Below are positions 23,311 to 33,200 of a DNA stretch of 64,000 nucleotides, piece by piece (within the stretch, counting starts at the first letter, position 1; each line of letters starts with the position of its first letter). The position numbers and the translations under genes are program-made. Source of the stretch: Cryobacterium breve. GTDB taxonomy: Bacteria > Actinomycetota > Actinomycetes > Actinomycetales > Microbacteriaceae. A model generated the notes under the pieces. It ran no database searches and was not told the DNA's origin. It saw only the letters and a list, made by a program, of their open reading frames with translations. The stretch is from NCBI RefSeq assembly GCF_004402375.1, contig NZ_SOGJ01000034.1, positions 124,001 to 188,000 on the forward strand, written 5' to 3'.

Positions 23311-24996
23311 CTAGAGACCCAGCTCTTCAAGTATGGGCAGTTCGGCGCGCACCCGGGTACGCGCTTCGTCCGAATTCCGGGCGGAAACCGCGAGTTGCGC
23401 GAGTTTCTGCGCCTGTTCGAGCGTGACGGACTTCAGCACGGCGCCCACGGCGGACATCGAGCGGCTCGTCATGGACAGGGTGTTGACGCCCAATCCGACG
23501 AGAACGACCGCCAGAACCGGGTCGGCGGCGGCTTCACCACAGACGCCGACCGGCTTGCTGTTGCCCTCGTCTATCGCCCCGGCCACGGTGAGCTGGATGA
23601 GCTGCAGCACGGCGGGCTGCCACGGCGAGTTCAATGCGGCGAGCGTGCCGAGCTGGCGGTCGGCGGCCATCGTGTACTGGGTGAGGTCGTTCGTGCCCAG
23701 GCTGACGAATTCGGCCTCGGTCAGGATGCTCGCCGAGCGGAGCGCCGCGGAGGGAACCTCGACCATGACGCCGGGAGTCTTCAGGCCGGCGACGCGGCAC
23801 ATGGCCGCGAAGTCGGCGGCCTCGTCGACCGTGGCGATCATCGGCGCCATCACCCACACCACGGCGGAGGAGGCCTGTGCTGCGGTGGCGATGGCCGTGA
23901 GCTGGCGCTTGAGCACGCCAGGGCTGGTCAGGTCGGTGCGGTAGCCGCGCACGCCGAGCGACGGGTTGGGCTCCGTGCTGTCGGTGAGGAACGGCAGGGG
24001 CTTGTCGGCGCCGGCGTCGAGCGTGCGCACGACGACCTTCTTGCCTGGGAATGCGTCGAACACGCCCTTGTAGGCGACAACCTGCTCGTCGATGGTCGGT
24101 TCGGTGTCACGTTCGAGGAAGCAGAACTCGGTGCGGAGCAGCCCGACGCCCTCTGCGCCGGCGGCCGCGGCTTTGACCGCGTCGGCGGCCCCGCCCACGT
24201 TGGCCAGCAGGGGGACAAGGTGGCCGTCGGCGGTTGTTCCGGTGCCGTCGAACATGGACAGGCTGGCCGCAACATGCTCCCACGCCTTGACGGCGGTGCG
24301 CTGTTCGTCGCCCGGGTCCACCAGGAGGGTGCCTGCGGCACCGTCCACGTAGACCTCGGTGTCATCCTGGAGGGCGTCGACGCCGATTGCGGCGACGATG
24401 GCCGGCAGACCGAGAGCGCGCGCGATGATCGCGGTGTGCGACTGCGGGCCGCCGCCGCTGGTGACCAGGGCGAGGACCTTGTTCGGGTCGAGGGTGGCCG
24501 TGTCGGCCGGGGCGAGGTCCTCGGCCACGAGCACGAACGGCACATCGGAGTGAGGGATGCCGGGGGCGGTGACGCCGCGCAGTTCGGCGACGATCCGGGC
24601 CCGCACGTCGAGGACATCCGTGGCCCGCTCGGCCATGTAACCGCCGAGGTTGTGCAGCATTTCGGCGACGGATGCGCCGGATTCCCAGATCGCGCGTTCG
24701 GCGGACGTTCCGGTTGCGATTAATTTCACTGCAGCTTTTATCAGCATCGGGTCTGTGGCCATCAGCGCGGTGGCTTCGAGAACCGACTTGCTGGCCCCTG
24801 AGGCGGCCTCGGCGCGGCGCTGGAGCTCTGCCTGAACGACCTTGGCGGCCGCTCGAAGGTCGACAGTCGCCACTTCGGGCGTTGTCGCCGCTTTCAGGCG
24901 TTCACCTGCCGGGGGTTCGCTAATCGGTTTGGGCATTTGCCGAACGGATCCTATGATCCGGCCGGGGCTTACGCCTACACCAGTGAAATTCTGCAC
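23311..24996 (-). CDS. ptsI: PTS enzyme I (phosphoenolpyruvate-protein phosphotransferase)
   Basis: 561 residues from the GTG at 24996, chosen because GAGG lies seven bases upstream; the alternative TTG nine codons earlier has no RBS. The N-terminal phosphohistidine domain has GGGPQSHTAIIARALGLPAI with His187. The C-terminal PEP-binding TIM barrel carries LRTEFCFLERD, VMVEVPSAAL and SLGTNDLTQYTMAADR. It takes phosphate from PEP in the cytosol and hands it to HPr, encoded next downstream. A strong hairpin separates it from fruA, so it likely has its own promoter or is expressed by partial read-through. Confidence 0.96.
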   Translation of the reverse strand: MQNFTGVGVSPGRIIGSVRQMPKPISEPPAGERLKAATTPEVATVDLRAAAKVVQAELQRRAEAASGASKSVLEATALMATDPMLIKAAVKLIATGTSAERAIWESGASVAEMLHNLGGYMAERATDVLDVRARIVAELRGVTAPGIPHSDVPFVLVAEDLAPADTATLDPNKVLALVTSGGGPQSHTAIIARALGLPAIVAAIGVDALQDDTEVYVDGAAGTLLVDPGDEQRTAVKAWEHVAASLSMFDGTGTTADGHLVPLLANVGGAADAVKAAAAGAEGVGLLRTEFCFLERDTEPTIDEQVVAYKGVFDAFPGKKVVVRTLDAGADKPLPFLTDSTEPNPSLGVRGYRTDLTSPGVLKRQLTAIATAAQASSAVVWVMAPMIATVDEAADFAAMCRVAGLKTPGVMVEVPSAALRSASILTEAEFVSLGTNDLTQYTMAADRQLGTLAALNSPWQPAVLQLIQLTVAGAIDEGNSKPVGVCGEAAADPVLAVVLVGLGVNTLSMTSRSMSAVGAVLKSVTLEQAQKLAQLAVSARNSDEARTRVRAELPILEELGL

Positions 24997-25048
24997 GGAA
25001 TGACCTCGATTCTTGCGCAGCAAAAATACTGCGCTATTGATGCTACGC

Positions 25049-25081
25049 GTCGGCCGCCCCGAAGTTCTCGGGGCGGCCGAC
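25049..25081 (-). terminator. Hairpin terminator between fruA and ptsI
   Basis: GTCGGCCGCCCCGA (25049-25062) pairs perfectly with TCGGGGCGGCCGAC (25068-25081) around AGTTC. It lies seven bases beyond the fruA stop and just upstream of ptsI. There is no clear U-run (minus strand continues with ACGCG), so it may be a weak terminator or attenuator that lowers ptsI expression relative to fruRKA. Confidence 0.75.
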
Positions 25082-25087
25082 GTGCTG

Positions 25088-27097
25088 TTAAGCGGTGACC
25101 AGGGCGGGCACTGTTGCGTCCGCGGTGACCAACGGTGTCTTTCGAGCGTATCGCTTCAGAACGATCACCAGGAGTGCTGCGACGACGGTACCGATCACGA
25201 TCGCCAGGGCGAACAGAGCGAAGCTGTCGATGGCGAAGAAGACGAACATGCCTCCGTGCGGGGCCTTCGACGTGACGCCCCAGGCCATCGAGAGAGCGCC
25301 CGTGACTCCGGCGCCGACCATGGAGGCTGGGATCACGCGGAACACGTCTGCGGCAGCGAACGGGATGGCACCTTCGGAGATGAACGACGCCCCCAGCAGC
25401 CAGGCGGCCTTGCCGTTCTCGCGCTCGGTGACCGAGAACAGACGACGGTCGAGCACGGTGGCCAGGGCCATCGCGAGGGGCGGAACCATACCGGCAGCCA
25501 TGACCGCGGCCATGATCTCCCACGGAGCCTGGTTGGCGACGGTGGCCGTACCGAGGCCGGCGACAGCGAAGGCGTAGGCCACCTTGTTGACCGGGCCACC
25601 GAGGTCGAAGCCCATCATGAGGCCCAGAATCAGGCCGAGCAGGATGGCGGACGCTCCGGTCATGCCGGACAGCCACTCGTTCAGGGCGGTGGTCAGCAGT
25701 GCGATGGGGCCACCGAGAACCAGGAACATCAGGCCCGACGCGACGATCGATGCCACCAGCGGGATGATGACGACGGGCATCAGGCTGCGGAGCCAACGCG
25801 GAACGTCGAGCTTCGCGAAGCTGGCTGCCGCGAGTCCGGCCAGCAGACCACCGGCAATGCCGCCGAGGAAGCCGGCCCCCATGAACCCTGCGACGGCACC
25901 GGCGACGAAACCGGGGGCAATTCCGGGGCGGTCGGCGATCGCGTAGGCGATGTAACCGGCCAGAGCCGGAACCAGGAAGCCCATCGACAGGGCGCCGATC
26001 TTGAAGAAGACGGCTCCCAGGTAGGTGAGCATGCCCCCTTCCGGAAGGTTGAACAGGCTGTTCTGCAGGGTGACCGTGTCGGCGACCTCGGTGATGTCGT
26101 AGCCTCCGAGGAGGAAGCCGAGGGCGATCAGGAGTCCTCCGCCGGCGACGAACGGGATCATGTAGCTGACACCGGTGAGCAGGGCGCGCTTGACCTTCTG
26201 ACCGAAGTGCTCACTGGTCTCGGCGGCCTCGGCCGCGCTGGCGGTGCCGCCGACGCGGCGTGCGTTGGGGTTGTCTGCCGCGGCGAGCGCATCGCGGATG
26301 AGCTTGGCCGGTTCGTCGATGCCGCGCTTGACGGGCACCTGGATGACCGGCTTGCCCGCGAAGCGTTCGCGGCCGCGAACGTCGACGTCGACCGCGAAGA
26401 TGACCGCGTCCGCCGCGGCGATGACGGCCGGGTCGAGCATCGTGAGGCCGGCAGAACCCTGGGTCTCGACCTGGAGGTCGACGCCGGCAGCCTTGGCAGC
26501 GGCGACGAGGGACTCGGCAGCCATGTAGGTGTGCGCGATCCCGGTCGGGCACGCGGTGACGGCCACAATGCGCTTGATGCCGGCGGCTGCCCCGCCGGGA
26601 GTGCTGCCGACGTTGGCGCTGGTGACGCCGCCCGCGGCAACGGGGGCCGGTGCGATGACGCTGGTGACCAGTTCGACGATTTCGGCCTGGGTCTTGGCGG
26701 CGCGCAGCGCGGCGGTGAAGGGAGCCTTCATCAGCGAGCGGGCCAGCTTGGCCAGGATCTTAAGGTGTTCCTGGTCCGCGCCCTCGGGGGCGGCGATCAG
26801 GAAGACGAGGTCCGCGGGACCGTCTGCGGCCCCGAAGTCGACCGGAGACGTCAGCCGGGCCAACGCCAGCGTCGGCTCGGTAACGGCTGACGAGCGGCAA
26901 TGCGGGATGGCCAGGCCGCCGGGGATGCCGGTGGCCGTCTTCGCCTCGCGAGCGAGGGCATCCGCGTAGAGGCTCTCGATCTCGGTGGCGCGGCCGGCTC
27001 CGACGACGAGCTCGGCAAGATGCCGGATTACGCTCGACGGTGCGGCTCCGAGGTTCTTATCCAGAGCAACGAGCTCCGGGGTGATCAGTGCATTCAC
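25088..27097 (-). CDS. fruA: Fructose-specific PTS enzyme IIABC
   Basis: 669 residues. The EIIA domain (about 1-145) has the phosphorylated His66 in GGLAIPHCRSS. The EIIB domain (about 175-275) has VAVTACPTGIAHTYMAAESL with Cys183. The EIIC domain (about 300-650) has about nine to ten membrane helices and conserved GFDLGGPVNKVAY and EGAIPFAAAD motifs. It imports fructose and phosphorylates it to fructose 1-phosphate. The GTG start overlaps the fruK stop (GTGA) and has a perfect AAAGGAGG upstream inside fruK. EIIA-EIIB-EIIC order is normal for this class. Confidence 0.96.
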   Translation of the reverse strand: MNALITPELVALDKNLGAAPSSVIRHLAELVVGAGRATEIESLYADALAREAKTATGIPGGLAIPHCRSSAVTEPTLALARLTSPVDFGAADGPADLVFLIAAPEGADQEHLKILAKLARSLMKAPFTAALRAAKTQAEIVELVTSVIAPAPVAAGGVTSANVGSTPGGAAAGIKRIVAVTACPTGIAHTYMAAESLVAAAKAAGVDLQVETQGSAGLTMLDPAVIAAADAVIFAVDVDVRGRERFAGKPVIQVPVKRGIDEPAKLIRDALAAADNPNARRVGGTASAAEAAETSEHFGQKVKRALLTGVSYMIPFVAGGGLLIALGFLLGGYDITEVADTVTLQNSLFNLPEGGMLTYLGAVFFKIGALSMGFLVPALAGYIAYAIADRPGIAPGFVAGAVAGFMGAGFLGGIAGGLLAGLAAASFAKLDVPRWLRSLMPVVIIPLVASIVASGLMFLVLGGPIALLTTALNEWLSGMTGASAILLGLILGLMMGFDLGGPVNKVAYAFAVAGLGTATVANQAPWEIMAAVMAAGMVPPLAMALATVLDRRLFSVTERENGKAAWLLGASFISEGAIPFAAADVFRVIPASMVGAGVTGALSMAWGVTSKAPHGGMFVFFAIDSFALFALAIVIGTVVAALLVIVLKRYARKTPLVTADATVPALVTA

Positions 27098-28065
27098 TGG
27101 ACATCCTCCTTTGGATGGGTGTTGAGCAACGTCAGGGTGACATCACCTGGTTTTGTTTGGTGCAGTGCCGGCACAGTCGATCCGGGTAGGGAAGCCGCTG
27201 CAGCCCCATGGGCTGCAGCCTGGCGAAGAGATTCGGGGGCGGTGTCGCCGGCGATGGTGCTGAGCAGGAACCCGGCGAGGGCCGAGTCGCCGGCGCCGAC
27301 AGTGCTGACGGCGACCATGGGCGGGGTCTGGGCAAGCCAGGCGCCGTCGGCCGTGACCAGCACGGCACCCTGGGAGCCGAGCGTGGCGAGAACGGCACCG
27401 ACGCCGGTCGCGACCAGACGCTGGGCGGCACGGGCCACGAGCACGGGATCGCCCTCGAGGCTGTCGGGGTCAGGCATGCCGGTCAATTCGGCCAGCTCCT
27501 CCGCATTCGGCTTGATCAGGTCAGGCCCTGCGGTGACGGCCGCGGCGAGGGGCGAGCCGGACGAGTCGACGGCGACCTGCGGGGCTTTCGAGCCGAAGCG
27601 GCTGCGCAGTTCGCGGGTGATCTCGGCGTAGAAGTCGACGGGCACGCCCGGCGGCAGCGATCCGGCCAACACAAGCCAACTGGCACCCTCGGCCTTCTGC
27701 ATCACGAGTTCGATCAACTCGCCCTGCTGGGCGGCGCTCAGCACCGGTCCGGGCACGTTGACCTTGGTCGTGGTTCCATCGCGCTCGGTCAACGCGATGT
27801 TGCTGCGGATCGTTGCGCCGATGGGCATGCCGAGGTGGGGTACCCCCGCCGCGCGGAGGGCGACCAGGACCGGGTCCAGGTCGTCGCCGGGGAGGATGGC
27901 GAGGCTCCGGACATCAGACGCCTTAAGGGCGCGGACGATGTTCACGCCCTTCCCGCCCGGCTCTTCATGGGACGAGCCGGCTCGCTGCACCTCGCCGCGG
28001 GCCAGAGGACCGCTCAGCTCGATGGTGCGATCCAGGCTCGGATTCGGGGTAAGCGTGATGATCAC
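27094..28065 (-). CDS. fruK: 1-Phosphofructokinase
   Basis: 323 residues of the PfkB/ribokinase family. It starts IITLTPNPSLDRTIEL, has the GGKGVN sugar-binding signature near 40 and the C-terminal GAGDSALAGF anion-hole/catalytic-base motif (the Asp is the base). It phosphorylates fructose 1-phosphate, the product of FruA, to fructose 1,6-bisphosphate using ATP. It sits between fruR and fruA, with GTGA overlaps at both ends, so the three genes are translationally coupled. Confidence 0.96.
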   Translation of the reverse strand: MIITLTPNPSLDRTIELSGPLARGEVQRAGSSHEEPGGKGVNIVRALKASDVRSLAILPGDDLDPVLVALRAAGVPHLGMPIGATIRSNIALTERDGTTTKVNVPGPVLSAAQQGELIELVMQKAEGASWLVLAGSLPPGVPVDFYAEITRELRSRFGSKAPQVAVDSSGSPLAAAVTAGPDLIKPNAEELAELTGMPDPDSLEGDPVLVARAAQRLVATGVGAVLATLGSQGAVLVTADGAWLAQTPPMVAVSTVGAGDSALAGFLLSTIAGDTAPESLRQAAAHGAAAASLPGSTVPALHQTKPGDVTLTLLNTHPKEDVQ

Positions 28066-28850
28066 GCGATCACAACCTCAACGTCGGCCGCGGCCAGGGC
28101 GGCGGCAAGTTCAGTGGATGGGAGGGCGTCCGTGATCAGCACGTCGATGTCGCCCAGGGCCGCGAAGCGGATCAGGGTTTCCTTGTCGAGCTTGGAGGAG
28201 TCGGCGAGTGCGACGACGCGACGGGCCGAACGGACGATGGCTGTCTTCACGGCGGACTCGACGGCATCCGGGGTGCTGAAACCGAACTCGGCGTGCACGC
28301 CGTTGGCACCGACGAAGGCGATGTCGGGTCGGAGCGCGTCGAGCTGGGCGATGGTGCTGGGGCCGACGACCGCGCGGGTGAGGCCGCGCACCCGACCGCC
28401 GAGGATATAGAGCTGGATTGCCGCGTGGGCGGCGAGCTTGGTGGCGATCGGCACCGCGTTGGTGATGACCAGGAGCTCGTCGGCGGGAGCCGCAGGCACC
28501 CAGTCGACGAGAAGATCGGCGAGCAGCTCGGTCGAGGTGCCGGCGTCCAGCAGGATGGAGCCGGTCTGGCTCGCGGGGATCAGGGCGAGGGCCGCGGCCG
28601 CGATGCGCTGCTTCTCGTCGCTGTGCTGGGTCTGGCGCTCCTCGAGGCTGAGTTCCGCCATGCTCTGACGGTCGAACGAGACGGCGCCACCGTGAACGCG
28701 GCGCAGCTGGCGTGATCTCTCGAGAGTGTCGAGATCGCGGCGCACCGTTTCGGGGGTGATGTCGAAGCGGGTGGCGAGTTCGCTGACCGTGACCCGGTTC
28801 GAACTCGAGACCAGGTCGACGATCAGGGCCTGACGCTCTTCGGCGAACAT
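28062..28850 (-). CDS. fruR: DeoR-family regulator of the fructose operon
   Basis: 262 residues. The N-terminal helix-turn-helix reads SNRVTVSELATRFDITPETV then RRDLDTLERSRQLRRVHGGA, the DeoR signature. The C-terminal sugar-phosphate sensor domain (about 75-250) contains ILLDAGTSTELLADLL and VVALADSSKLDKE. It is the first gene of the operon; ATG at 28850 has GGAGG five bases upstream. It probably binds the repeated TTTGTTT/CTGTGTTTG elements just upstream and is relieved by fructose 1-phosphate, as in related actinobacteria. The effector is inferred. Confidence 0.9.
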   Translation of the reverse strand: MFAEERQALIVDLVSSSNRVTVSELATRFDITPETVRRDLDTLERSRQLRRVHGGAVSFDRQSMAELSLEERQTQHSDEKQRIAAAALALIPASQTGSILLDAGTSTELLADLLVDWVPAAPADELLVITNAVPIATKLAAHAAIQLYILGGRVRGLTRAVVGPSTIAQLDALRPDIAFVGANGVHAEFGFSTPDAVESAVKTAIVRSARRVVALADSSKLDKETLIRFAALGDIDVLITDALPSTELAAALAAADVEVVIA

Positions 28851-28886
28851 TGCGACCTCCTCGACGCTGAATTGAAGAATACGAAA

Positions 28887-28927
28887 ATGCTACCTGTGTT
28901 TGTTTTTGATTGTCAAGCCAAACACAG
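28887..28927 (-). promoter_or_regulatory. Promoter and FruR operator in front of fruRKA
   Basis: On the minus strand a consensus -35 TTGACA (28916-28911) is followed after 18 bases by TAGCAT (28892-28887) as -10. The inverted repeat CTGTGTTTG (28894-28902) and CAAACACAG (28919-28927) has perfect 9-bp arms flanking the -35 and reaching the -10, an ideal position for repression by FruR. A further TTTGTTT lies just upstream (from 28938). Confidence 0.75.
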
Positions 28928-29021
28928 ATAAACAAAGATGATGCGAATGGAGCGCGTGGAATCCCAGCGCGGCGCGGGAGCCGCGGCACGGGCGTCGGTC
29001 GTCGGCGCTAGCGTGGGCACC

Positions 29022-30242
29022 ATGAAGATCCTGCACACTTCTGACTGGCACATCGGGCGAACCTTCCACACGCATTCGACCCGTGATCATCTCCGGCAGG
29101 TTCTGGACGCGCTGGTCGAAGTCGTGCGCGAACGACAGATCACGGTTGTCGTCGTCGCCGGCGACGTCTTCGATTCGGCGATGCCGTCGGCGGAGAGCTA
29201 CACGCTGCTCGCGGCCGCGTTGCGCGCGATCAGGGAGGCAGGGGCATCGGTCGTGATGACGAGCGGCAACCACGATTCGGCAACCCGACTGGGCTTCCAG
29301 TCGGAGTGGGCTGGGCTGGCGGGCATCCACGTGCTGACCCGGCCGGAGAAGTACCTCGAACCCGTGACGATCTTCGACGAATACGGGCCAGTGCACTTTT
29401 ACGGCATCCCCTATCTCGAACCGGCGCTGATCCGGCACCTCGGTTGCTTCGGCGCGCCGGAGCGACAGCTGAAGACTCATGAGCAGGTGCTCACCTTCGT
29501 GATGCGGCAGATCCGCGACGACCTGGCCGTGCGCGGGGGGCGCTCGGTCGTGCTCAGCCACTGCTTCGCGGCGGGCGTGCCCGCGGCAGCGGCCACCGAC
29601 ACCGTGCGGGACATCACCGCCGGCGGCCTCGACCTGGTACCTGTTTCCGTCTTCGCCGGAGCGGATGCGTCGGGTGCAGCCGCGCAGACGGGCGTGGCTC
29701 AGGTCGACCCGGACTATGTCGCGCTCGGCCACATCCACGGCAGGGCGAAGCTCACAGACCGGGTGCGCTACTCGGGGGCGCCCCTGCACTACTCGTTCTC
29801 GGAGGCCGGCAAGCCCCGGGGGTGCTGGCTGGTCGAGCTTCAGGCCGGTCGCACGGCGGAGATCGAGTGGATCTCCCTGCCGGTGCCGCGGCGGCTCAGC
29901 GTGCTCACGGGGGAGATCGAACAGCTCCTCACCGACGAGGCCCTCACAGAATTCGAGCCCGACTGGGTGTCCGCGATCCTGACCGACCAGGGGCGGCCGC
30001 TCGACGGCATCCGTCGCCTGCAGAAACGATTCCCGCACTGCGTCACCCTCGAGCATCGGCCCGCTGTCGTCGCCGATCTGGATGCCTCTAGTTACGGCGA
30101 CCGCATCAGTCGGCAGACCGACCACGAGATTGTCGCCGGCTTCCTCGAGTTCGTGCGCAACGGCGTCGGGCAGACCGAGTTCGAGCGCGACCTCGTGGCT
30201 GAGCTCCTCGCCGTCGGTGAGATCAGAGAGGTCAGCCAGTGA
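29022..30242 (+). CDS. sbcD: Exonuclease SbcCD subunit D (Mre11-like)
   Basis: 406 residues. The metallophosphoesterase motifs are in order: ILHTSDWHIGR (Asp, His), VVAGDVFDSAMPS (GD.FD), MTSGNHDSATRL (GNHD), and LGHIHGRAKL near residue 235. It is the Mn-dependent nuclease subunit that acts with SbcC on DNA ends and hairpins. ATG at 29022 gives the canonical N-terminus; the frame stays open upstream to 28938 without family similarity. The stop overlaps the sbcC start (GTGA), so subunits are made together. Confidence 0.96.
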   Translation: MKILHTSDWHIGRTFHTHSTRDHLRQVLDALVEVVRERQITVVVVAGDVFDSAMPSAESYTLLAAALRAIREAGASVVMTSGNHDSATRLGFQSEWAGLAGIHVLTRPEKYLEPVTIFDEYGPVHFYGIPYLEPALIRHLGCFGAPERQLKTHEQVLTFVMRQIRDDLAVRGGRSVVLSHCFAAGVPAAAATDTVRDITAGGLDLVPVSVFAGADASGAAAQTGVAQVDPDYVALGHIHGRAKLTDRVRYSGAPLHYSFSEAGKPRGCWLVELQAGRTAEIEWISLPVPRRLSVLTGEIEQLLTDEALTEFEPDWVSAILTDQGRPLDGIRRLQKRFPHCVTLEHRPAVVADLDASSYGDRISRQTDHEIVAGFLEFVRNGVGQTEFERDLVAELLAVGEIREVSQ

Positions 30243-33200
30243 AAATCAAGCGCCTGCGGATCGCCGGTTTCGGCCCGTACAAGAACGAGCAGGTGATCGA
30301 CTTCGAGCGGTTCGACGCCGACGGAATCTTCCTGATCACCGGCAAGACCGGTGCCGGCAAGTCAAGCATCCTCGACGCCGTCTGTTTCGCCCTCTACGGC
30401 AGTGTGCCGCGCTACGAGGGCACGGAGTCACAGCTGCGCAGCGACCACTGCGATCCGGACGACCTCACTTTCGTCGAGCTCGAATTCGGCTTGAACGACA
30501 GCGACTACCGCATCTACCGCACACCCCGCTATGAGAAGGCCAAAAAGCGTGGCGTGGGAACGACCCTGTCGCAGCCCGACGCGCGCCTGGACATCCGTCA
30601 CCCGCACATGCGTGACCGGACTGACGATCCGGGCGCTGCGGGCTGGCGCAGCGTAGCGGCCAAGCCGGTCGACGTCGGCACGGAGCTCAGCCGCATCCTG
30701 CCGCTGAAACAAGACCAGTTCCTGCAGGTGATCCTGCTGGCGCAGAATCGGTTCCAGCGGTTCTTGCTCGCCAAAGCCGATGACCGCCGGGGCGTGCTGC
30801 GCATCCTGTTCGGCACGGCCCGGTTCGATCAGCTTGACCTGGAGCTGATCAATCGCCGCAAGGGCCTCGACGATGAGGTGCTGTCGGTGCGCCAGCGCCT
30901 GGCGGGGCTGGCGGCCACGGTCTCCCACCAGCTGCAGCCGGCCGGCGAGGCCGAGCTTGCCGCTGTTCCCGAGGTTCTCGACCGCGGCTGGTTCATCGAC
31001 GCGTTGGCGCAGCTGGACGACTCCCTAACGGATGCGGTGGAGACCGCCGAACGGTGCACCGTCGCGCTCAACACGGCGACGGTGCACGTGCAGGCCGAGG
31101 AGGAGTTGCGCTGGCGGCAGGAACGGCGGGACGCAGCGCACACCGCGTTGACGGTTCTCGGCGTCCGGGAGCCCGGCGTCATCGCCGACCGGGTGGCCGT
31201 GCAGGGCGCGAACCGGGCGGCGCGGGTGTGGCCTGCGCTGCGCGCCGGGCAGGAGGCGGACGCCGCGCTCGCGCTGGCCGTATCCGCCGAGCAGCTGGCG
31301 CGAGAGGTATGGCGCGAGTTCCAGGCCGACCCGGCTACGACGGAGTCGGCTGCGAATCTCACGGTTGTGTCCGAGATTCTCCTCGGCCAACTGGGGTCCC
31401 TGAACGACGTGGTCGAGGCCGAACGGTTGCTGCCCGGCATCGTGGGCGAGATTGTGGAGCTGCAGGCCGGCCTCGGCCTGCACACGGCGGCCGTGCTCGA
31501 GACTCAGGTTCGCCTGGAGAAATTGCCCGGACGGCTCGACGCGGTCGACGCCGAGCTCGCGGAGGCTGCCCTCGGGGCGGCCCGCGAACCCGAGGCGCGA
31601 GCCGTGGTGGAGCGGCTGCAGGCGGCCCGCGCCGCTGCCTGTCAGATGCGGCGCCTCGACGCCGAACTGTCGGCGGCGCACCTCGCCGACGCGGTCGCGG
31701 CCGGCGAAAACACGGCCGCGGCCGTGCACTACCAGACCCTCGTGGATCGGCGACTGGCCGGCCACGCCGTCGAGTTGGCACTGAACCTTGTGCCGGGCAG
31801 GCCCTGTGAGGTGTGCGGCTCTACCGTGCATCCGTCGCCGGCCACGGGCGACGACGAACCGGTCACCGAGGCCGATATCGTGGCCGTCCGGTTGAGGTTG
31901 AAAGCAGGGCAGGCCCGGCTCGAGCAGACCCATGCCGACATCGGCAGGGTCGCCGCCGAGCTGTCCGAGGCCCGCGCCCGGGCCGGGGAACGCGACAGTG
32001 AGCAGCTCAGCGCCGACCTGACCGTCGCCGAGAGCTCCCTGGCGGAGACCGGCAGCGCCAGCCGTCGGGCGAAGTCCCTCGGCCTCGACAAGAGCCGGCT
32101 GCGGGCCGAACTGGACGAGGCTGCCCACACTCTGTCCGGCCTTCGGTCCACCCGCGACGAGGTGGCCGCTCAGCTCGCCGAGCGGCGCAGCGCCCGGCTG
32201 GCCATCGATGACCGGGTGGCCGCCCAGCGCGGCGAATTCGCCTCGGTCGGCGACCGGGTCGATCGGTTGCGGGCCGAGCTGGCCGCCGCGCGAGCTCTCG
32301 ACGAGGCCCTCGACCTCAGCCGCGAGCGCCGCAGCGTTCGGCACGCCGCCGACGCATCCGTGCAGTCACAGCTCGCTCGGGAAGGCTTCGCCGATGAATC
32401 GAGCGTCACCGCGGCCCACCTCTCCGACGTCGCCGTGCGACTTCTCGACGAGCGCATCCGCAGGCATGATGACGAGGAGGCGGCGGCGCGCTCTGTGCTC
32501 GCCGAGCCGGCGCTCGCGGGTCTGCCCGCCGATCTGACCGACCTCGTTCCGGCCCGCAACGCCGTGACGGAAGCGGCGGCCCAGCGCGACGCCGCGCTGG
32601 CCGCCCGCGGCTCGCTGGGAGAGCGGGTGGTCGTCATGACGGGCCTGGTCTCAGATGCACGGGCGCACTTCGACGCCGGGGATGAGATCCTGTCGAGGCA
32701 GGCTCAGGTGCGGGAGTTGTCCGCCGCGGTGCACGGTGACGAGCCCAACACCAAACGGATGCGGCTGGAAACCTACGTTCTCGCCGCGGAGCTGGAGCAG
32801 ATCATCGCCGCGGCGAACAACCGGCTGCGCACGATGACCGGCGGCCGGTACCTCCTCGAGCACGACGACTCGGTGCAGTATCGGGGGAGGCAATCCGGAC
32901 TGGGTCTGCTGATCCGCGACGCACACACCGGGCGCGCCCGGCCGACCCACTCGCTCTCGGGCGGTGAGACTTTCCTGGCGTCCCTCGCCCTGGCGCTGGG
33001 GCTGGCGGAGATCGTGTCCAACCAAGCCGGCGGAATCGCCCTGGACACACTGTTCGTCGACGAGGGCTTCGGCTCGCTCGACAGTGCAACCCTGGAAACG
33101 GCGATGAACACCCTGGACGGCCTCCGCGCCGGGGGCCGCACCATTGGGCTGATCAGCCACGTCGACTCCATGAAGGAACAGATCCCGGCCAAACTGGTCA

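Noticed and set aside
23278-24723. 481-codon open frame on the plus strand
   Set aside because: Antisense to ptsI; Gly/Arg/His-rich, no family features.
25013-26890. 625-codon open frame on the plus strand
   Set aside because: Antisense to fruA, Glu/Asp/Gly-rich mirror of membrane codons.
31025-32344. 439-codon minus-strand frame
   Set aside because: Antisense to the coiled-coil part of sbcC.
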